A DNA stretch of 8,589 bases. It comes from Cytophagaceae bacterium UBA7467. Lineage in GTDB: Bacteria > Bacteroidota > Bacteroidia > Cytophagales > Spirosomataceae. Of this stretch, positions 6,572-8,589 are shown piece by piece. The position numbers and the translations under genes were made by a program. The stretch covers positions 192,418 to 201,006 of the forward strand of contig DLPD01000018.1 in assembly GCA_002479785.1 (NCBI GenBank). The letters are read 5' to 3'. Numbering within the stretch: the first letter of the stretch is position 1; each line of letters opens with the position of its first letter. The notes under the pieces were generated by a model. The model saw nothing but the letters and a program-made list of their open reading frames with translations. It ran no database searches and was not told the origin of the DNA.

Positions 6572-7936
6572 TTATGTGGGAAAAATAGTTTCCCAAATAT
6601 ATTGATATACATGCGTTGCTGGTATCTGTTTGTCGATAATTTGCGACGAAATGAAAACAGGATAATAGGCCTCATCGCAGAAAGGGCTGCCGTGCGAACC
6701 TTTTACTAGCGTGGCATCGAGTGGAATTACGTCCATGCGGTAACGAAATCCTAAGAGCTTTCGAGCTAATTTATAGGCCGCCCTGAGCTTTATGAAGGGA
6801 TTTTTAGGATCCATGAACATTTCGACAGGATCGTATCCTGGTTTTTTAAAGATGTCTACACAACGCGCAAAGTCCGGCGCTTTCGCATCGTCTAACCAAT
6901 AATAATAGGAGAACCATTTGTCAGAATCTGCGACCAAAACCAGATCTCCACAACGTTCGTGTACAATCTGAAAGTCTTCCAATTCTTTTCCACTGAGGAT
7001 TTTAGCGATTCCTGGCACCTTCTCTAAGATGGCTCGGATTTCAGTTGGATTCTTACAATAGATATGCGCAATCTGGTGATCAGCTACCGCAAAGGCATCG
7101 CTCGCCCCCGGATCCAATAATTCCAAACCTTGTTCTTCTCGAATGGCGATCTTACCCGCCTCGCGCAATACACGATTTAAATGAATTGGCGTAATGACAT
7201 CGTTAATTCCATATTCGGATAGCAAGATAATCTCCGCATTTTTGGCCTCAAAATGCGTAATTAACTGTTCTAAAACCTGATCGATTTCTTTTAATTCTTT
7301 CTTAATAGCCGGTAAATTCACCCCAAATTTTTGCAGACAATAGTCTAAATGCGGCAGGTAAATCAAGTTTAGGGTAGGATCGAATTTTTCATCCACATAG
7401 ATAGACGCATCCGCAATCCATTGGGTGGACTTGATGTTCGCATTCGGTCCCCAAAAATTAAACAAAGGGAATGTACCCAGCTTCGCTTGCAATTCATCTC
7501 TTAAGCTGGCAGGATGAGAATAGCAATCGGGTGCTTTCACGCCATCTGAATGGTATTGAGGTCGAGGAGTAACGGAATAATCGGCTGATGAATACATGTT
7601 GTACCACCAAAACATTTTAGCACAAGTGAAATTTGGATCTTTCTTCTTCGCTGCCTCCCAGATTTTTTCAGCCCCCACTAAGGAATTCGACTGTTTCCAA
7701 AACTTGACTTCTGAATCCGTTTTATCATACCAACCATTCCCTACAATGCCATGTTCTGTTGGGGTTTTGCCGGTCAAATACACGGATTGGGAGGTGGTGG
7801 TTACCGCTGGAAAAGGAGGCTGTATTTTTTGAATCTGCTTCTTTTGGATATACGCATACAAAAAAGGGGTGTACTCTGCGGAAATAACACTTTCGCTGAG
7901 CCCTACCACATCAATTACGGTAGTTTTTTTCATCAT
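6572..7936 (-). CDS. eboF: EboF: alkaline-phosphatase/nucleotide-pyrophosphatase superfamily protein of the ebo cluster
   Basis: A 454-aa protein of the type I phosphodiesterase/nucleotide pyrophosphatase fold, with the features I associate with EboF. The N-terminus has no signal peptide and runs straight into the first strand with the metal-ligand Asp9 (VIDVVGLSES). The nucleophile region is PPFPAVTTTSQSVYLTG (40-56), with Thr46 the likely nucleophile, followed by EHGIVGNGWYD (61-71). Then come KFWKQSNSLVGAEKIWE (78-94), MFWWYNMYSSADYSVTPRP (108-126), YLPHLDYCLQKFG (193-205), SEYGIN (240-245), ADHQIAHIY (285-293) and the late GSHG (413-416). Compared with classic NPP enzymes, two metal-site histidines appear replaced (Gln202, Tyr242). 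The true reaction is unknown; a phosphate-ester or pyrophosphate substrate is inferred only from the fold. The start overlaps the eboE stop by 4 bp (ATGA), a sign of translational coupling. A second ATG follows at once (7933..7931) and could serve equally well. The end carries a small inverted repeat next to the spy-like start. Confidence 0.9.
   Translation of the reverse strand: MMKKTTVIDVVGLSESVISAEYTPFLYAYIQKKQIQKIQPPFPAVTTTSQSVYLTGKTPTEHGIVGNGWYDKTDSEVKFWKQSNSLVGAEKIWEAAKKKDPNFTCAKMFWWYNMYSSADYSVTPRPQYHSDGVKAPDCYSHPASLRDELQAKLGTFPLFNFWGPNANIKSTQWIADASIYVDEKFDPTLNLIYLPHLDYCLQKFGVNLPAIKKELKEIDQVLEQLITHFEAKNAEIILLSEYGINDVITPIHLNRVLREAGKIAIREEQGLELLDPGASDAFAVADHQIAHIYCKNPTEIRAILEKVPGIAKILSGKELEDFQIVHERCGDLVLVADSDKWFSYYYWLDDAKAPDFARCVDIFKKPGYDPVEMFMDPKNPFIKLRAAYKLARKLLGFRYRMDVIPLDATLVKGSHGSPFCDEAYYPVFISSQIIDKQIPATHVYQYIWETIFPT
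6577..6595. repeat. 7-bp perfect inverted repeat at the eboF end / spy-like leader
   Basis: TGGGAAA (6577-6583) and TTTCCCA (6589-6595) are separated by five bases. The repeat encodes the last residues of eboF (ETIFPT) and ends 8 bases before the spy-like ATG. It could be a leader hairpin that affects initiation of the small gene, or an operator over the promoter-like box beside it. No T-run follows on the minus strand, so it is not a terminator. A 7-bp dyad can arise by chance in a window this size. Confidence 0.35.
6594..6601 (-). promoter_or_regulatory. Possible internal promoter for the spy-like gene
   Basis: The minus strand reads TATATTTG followed by GGG, a full match to the -7 consensus TAnnTTTG, 25 bases before the spy-like ATG. 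No TTG is found 17-23 bases upstream, which is the main weakness. If real, it lets the small gene be expressed apart from the ebo genes; the adjoining inverted repeat would then cover the transcription start. Confidence 0.35.
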
Positions 7937-8589
7937 CCTAGTAGGTCTGTGATGGTTTTGATTTCGCGGCTAATGGACTCAGCCATCGGTACTTGATAGG
8001 CAGCTGGTAAGACTCCCCAGGTATAGGTTTCGATTTCCAAATGATTGGTAAATGGACTCGCTTTTTGGATGGCGAGCGTTTCTCGGATTTCTTTTTGGGT
8101 CGAACCTAATAAGCCATACGTTTCTAAAAAGAGGGGTACGTGGAAATGTACTCGCCATTCGTCGTATGTATTGGGTGTATAGGTAGCAAAGGCCTCATCT
8201 AGATCTTTGAATTCCTGAAAGGAACCATCTTTATGCAAGGCTTTCACCTGATGCAAATAAACGGGTTCTTGGTATTTCCGTAATTCCGCGATCTTTTCTA
8301 CTTCCTGTGTTCTTAAATCGACGCGTAGGGCAGAACTGATTTGAATCTTTCCCACGGGGATGTTTTTGGCTTTCAACTCCTGAATACTCGCTTCAGGTGC
8401 ATCGAAGCTTACCCCATAATGGCAAATGTCAAAACATAATTGCACGTGTCTGCGAATCAAATCAGGATTTCCAGCAGGCAATAATACCTGTTCATACCAG
8501 TCTATAAAATCACCGTGATGGCTTAATAAGCCATCCGGCTCCGGTTCAATATCGATGTGAATTGTTTTGCCCGTGTTTTTCTCGATTTC
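7933..8589 (-). CDS. eboE: EboE: xylose-isomerase-like TIM-barrel 'metabolite traffic' protein, N-terminus outside the window
   Basis: C-terminal 218 codons of an EboE protein; the frame is open without a stop to base 8589, so the gene begins beyond the window. The family is about 400 aa, so about 180 residues are missing. A TTG codon at 8481 in this frame is internal (leucine in QVLLPAGN), not a start. The fold is that of the sugar-phosphate isomerase/epimerase (AP endonuclease 2-like) TIM barrel. Numbering from the window edge, the visible landmarks are HIDIEPEPDGLLSHHGDF (11-28), LCFDICHYGVSFDAPE (51-66), GKIQISSALRVDL (80-92), VHFHVPLF (147-154) and HLEIETYTWGVLP (183-195). The acidic and His residues at 15/17, 54, 57, 148/150 and 185/187 fit the divalent-metal site of that barrel. 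The catalytic activity of EboE is not known. Its stop overlaps the eboF start by 4 bp, so the two are translated together. The usual partners eboA-D are expected upstream, to the right of the window. Confidence 0.9.
   Translation of the reverse strand, partial: EIEKNTGKTIHIDIEPEPDGLLSHHGDFIDWYEQVLLPAGNPDLIRRHVQLCFDICHYGVSFDAPEASIQELKAKNIPVGKIQISSALRVDLRTQEVEKIAELRKYQEPVYLHQVKALHKDGSFQEFKDLDEAFATYTPNTYDEWRVHFHVPLFLETYGLLGSTQKEIRETLAIQKASPFTNHLEIETYTWGVLPAAYQVPMAESISREIKTITDLLG

Noticed and set aside
6570..6596. Upstream in-frame start for the spy-like protein, adding nine residues (MGNYFSHIN).
   Set aside because: It would overlap eboF and put non-hydrophobic residues before a textbook MKK signal peptide; the ATG at 6569 is far more likely.
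8479..8481. TTG as a start codon giving a 182-aa protein.
   Set aside because: The frame continues upstream to the window edge with strong EboE family sequence (EPEPDGLL), so this TTG codes an internal leucine.

Overview
The window suggests a member of the Bacteroidota, most likely a Cytophagales-type free-living bacterium. Three things point there. The best promoter match has the TTG-N20-TAnnTTTG form typical of that phylum. The start codons have A/T-rich leaders without clear Shine-Dalgarno sequences. The LeuS is long (938 aa), and the two genes at the right edge belong to the ebo cluster, which is common in that phylum. The genus cannot be fixed from the sequence.

Layout from left to right: the window opens with the N-terminal 307 codons of S-adenosylhomocysteinase (ahcY, minus strand, cut by the window edge). 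Then come murF, for the last cytoplasmic amino-acid ligation of the peptidoglycan precursor, and a TauE/SafE-family membrane exporter. Both are on the minus strand, 30 bp apart, and probably form one transcript. A 118-bp divergent promoter region separates them from leuS (leucyl-tRNA synthetase, plus strand). leuS ends in a strong hairpin flanked by A6 and T6, which can act as a terminator on both strands. Facing it on the minus strand, read from the right edge, are eboE (partial), eboF and a small exported Spy/CpxP-like protein. They are tightly packed: a 4-bp ATGA overlap, then a 2-bp gap.

The most interesting part is the right third. EboE (TIM-barrel, xylose-isomerase-like) and EboF (alkaline-phosphatase/NPP superfamily) are the last two genes of the widespread but poorly understood ebo cluster. 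That cluster has been linked to moving a scytonemin precursor to the periplasm in Nostoc punctiforme. Its biochemistry and its substrate in Bacteroidota are unknown. Here the cluster seems to be extended by a methionine-rich periplasmic protein, which could be a local accessory component. The remaining genes are ordinary housekeeping genes. No RNA genes, CRISPR arrays, insertion sequences or obvious recent transfer were seen, and no gene-free stretch is longer than 118 bp.
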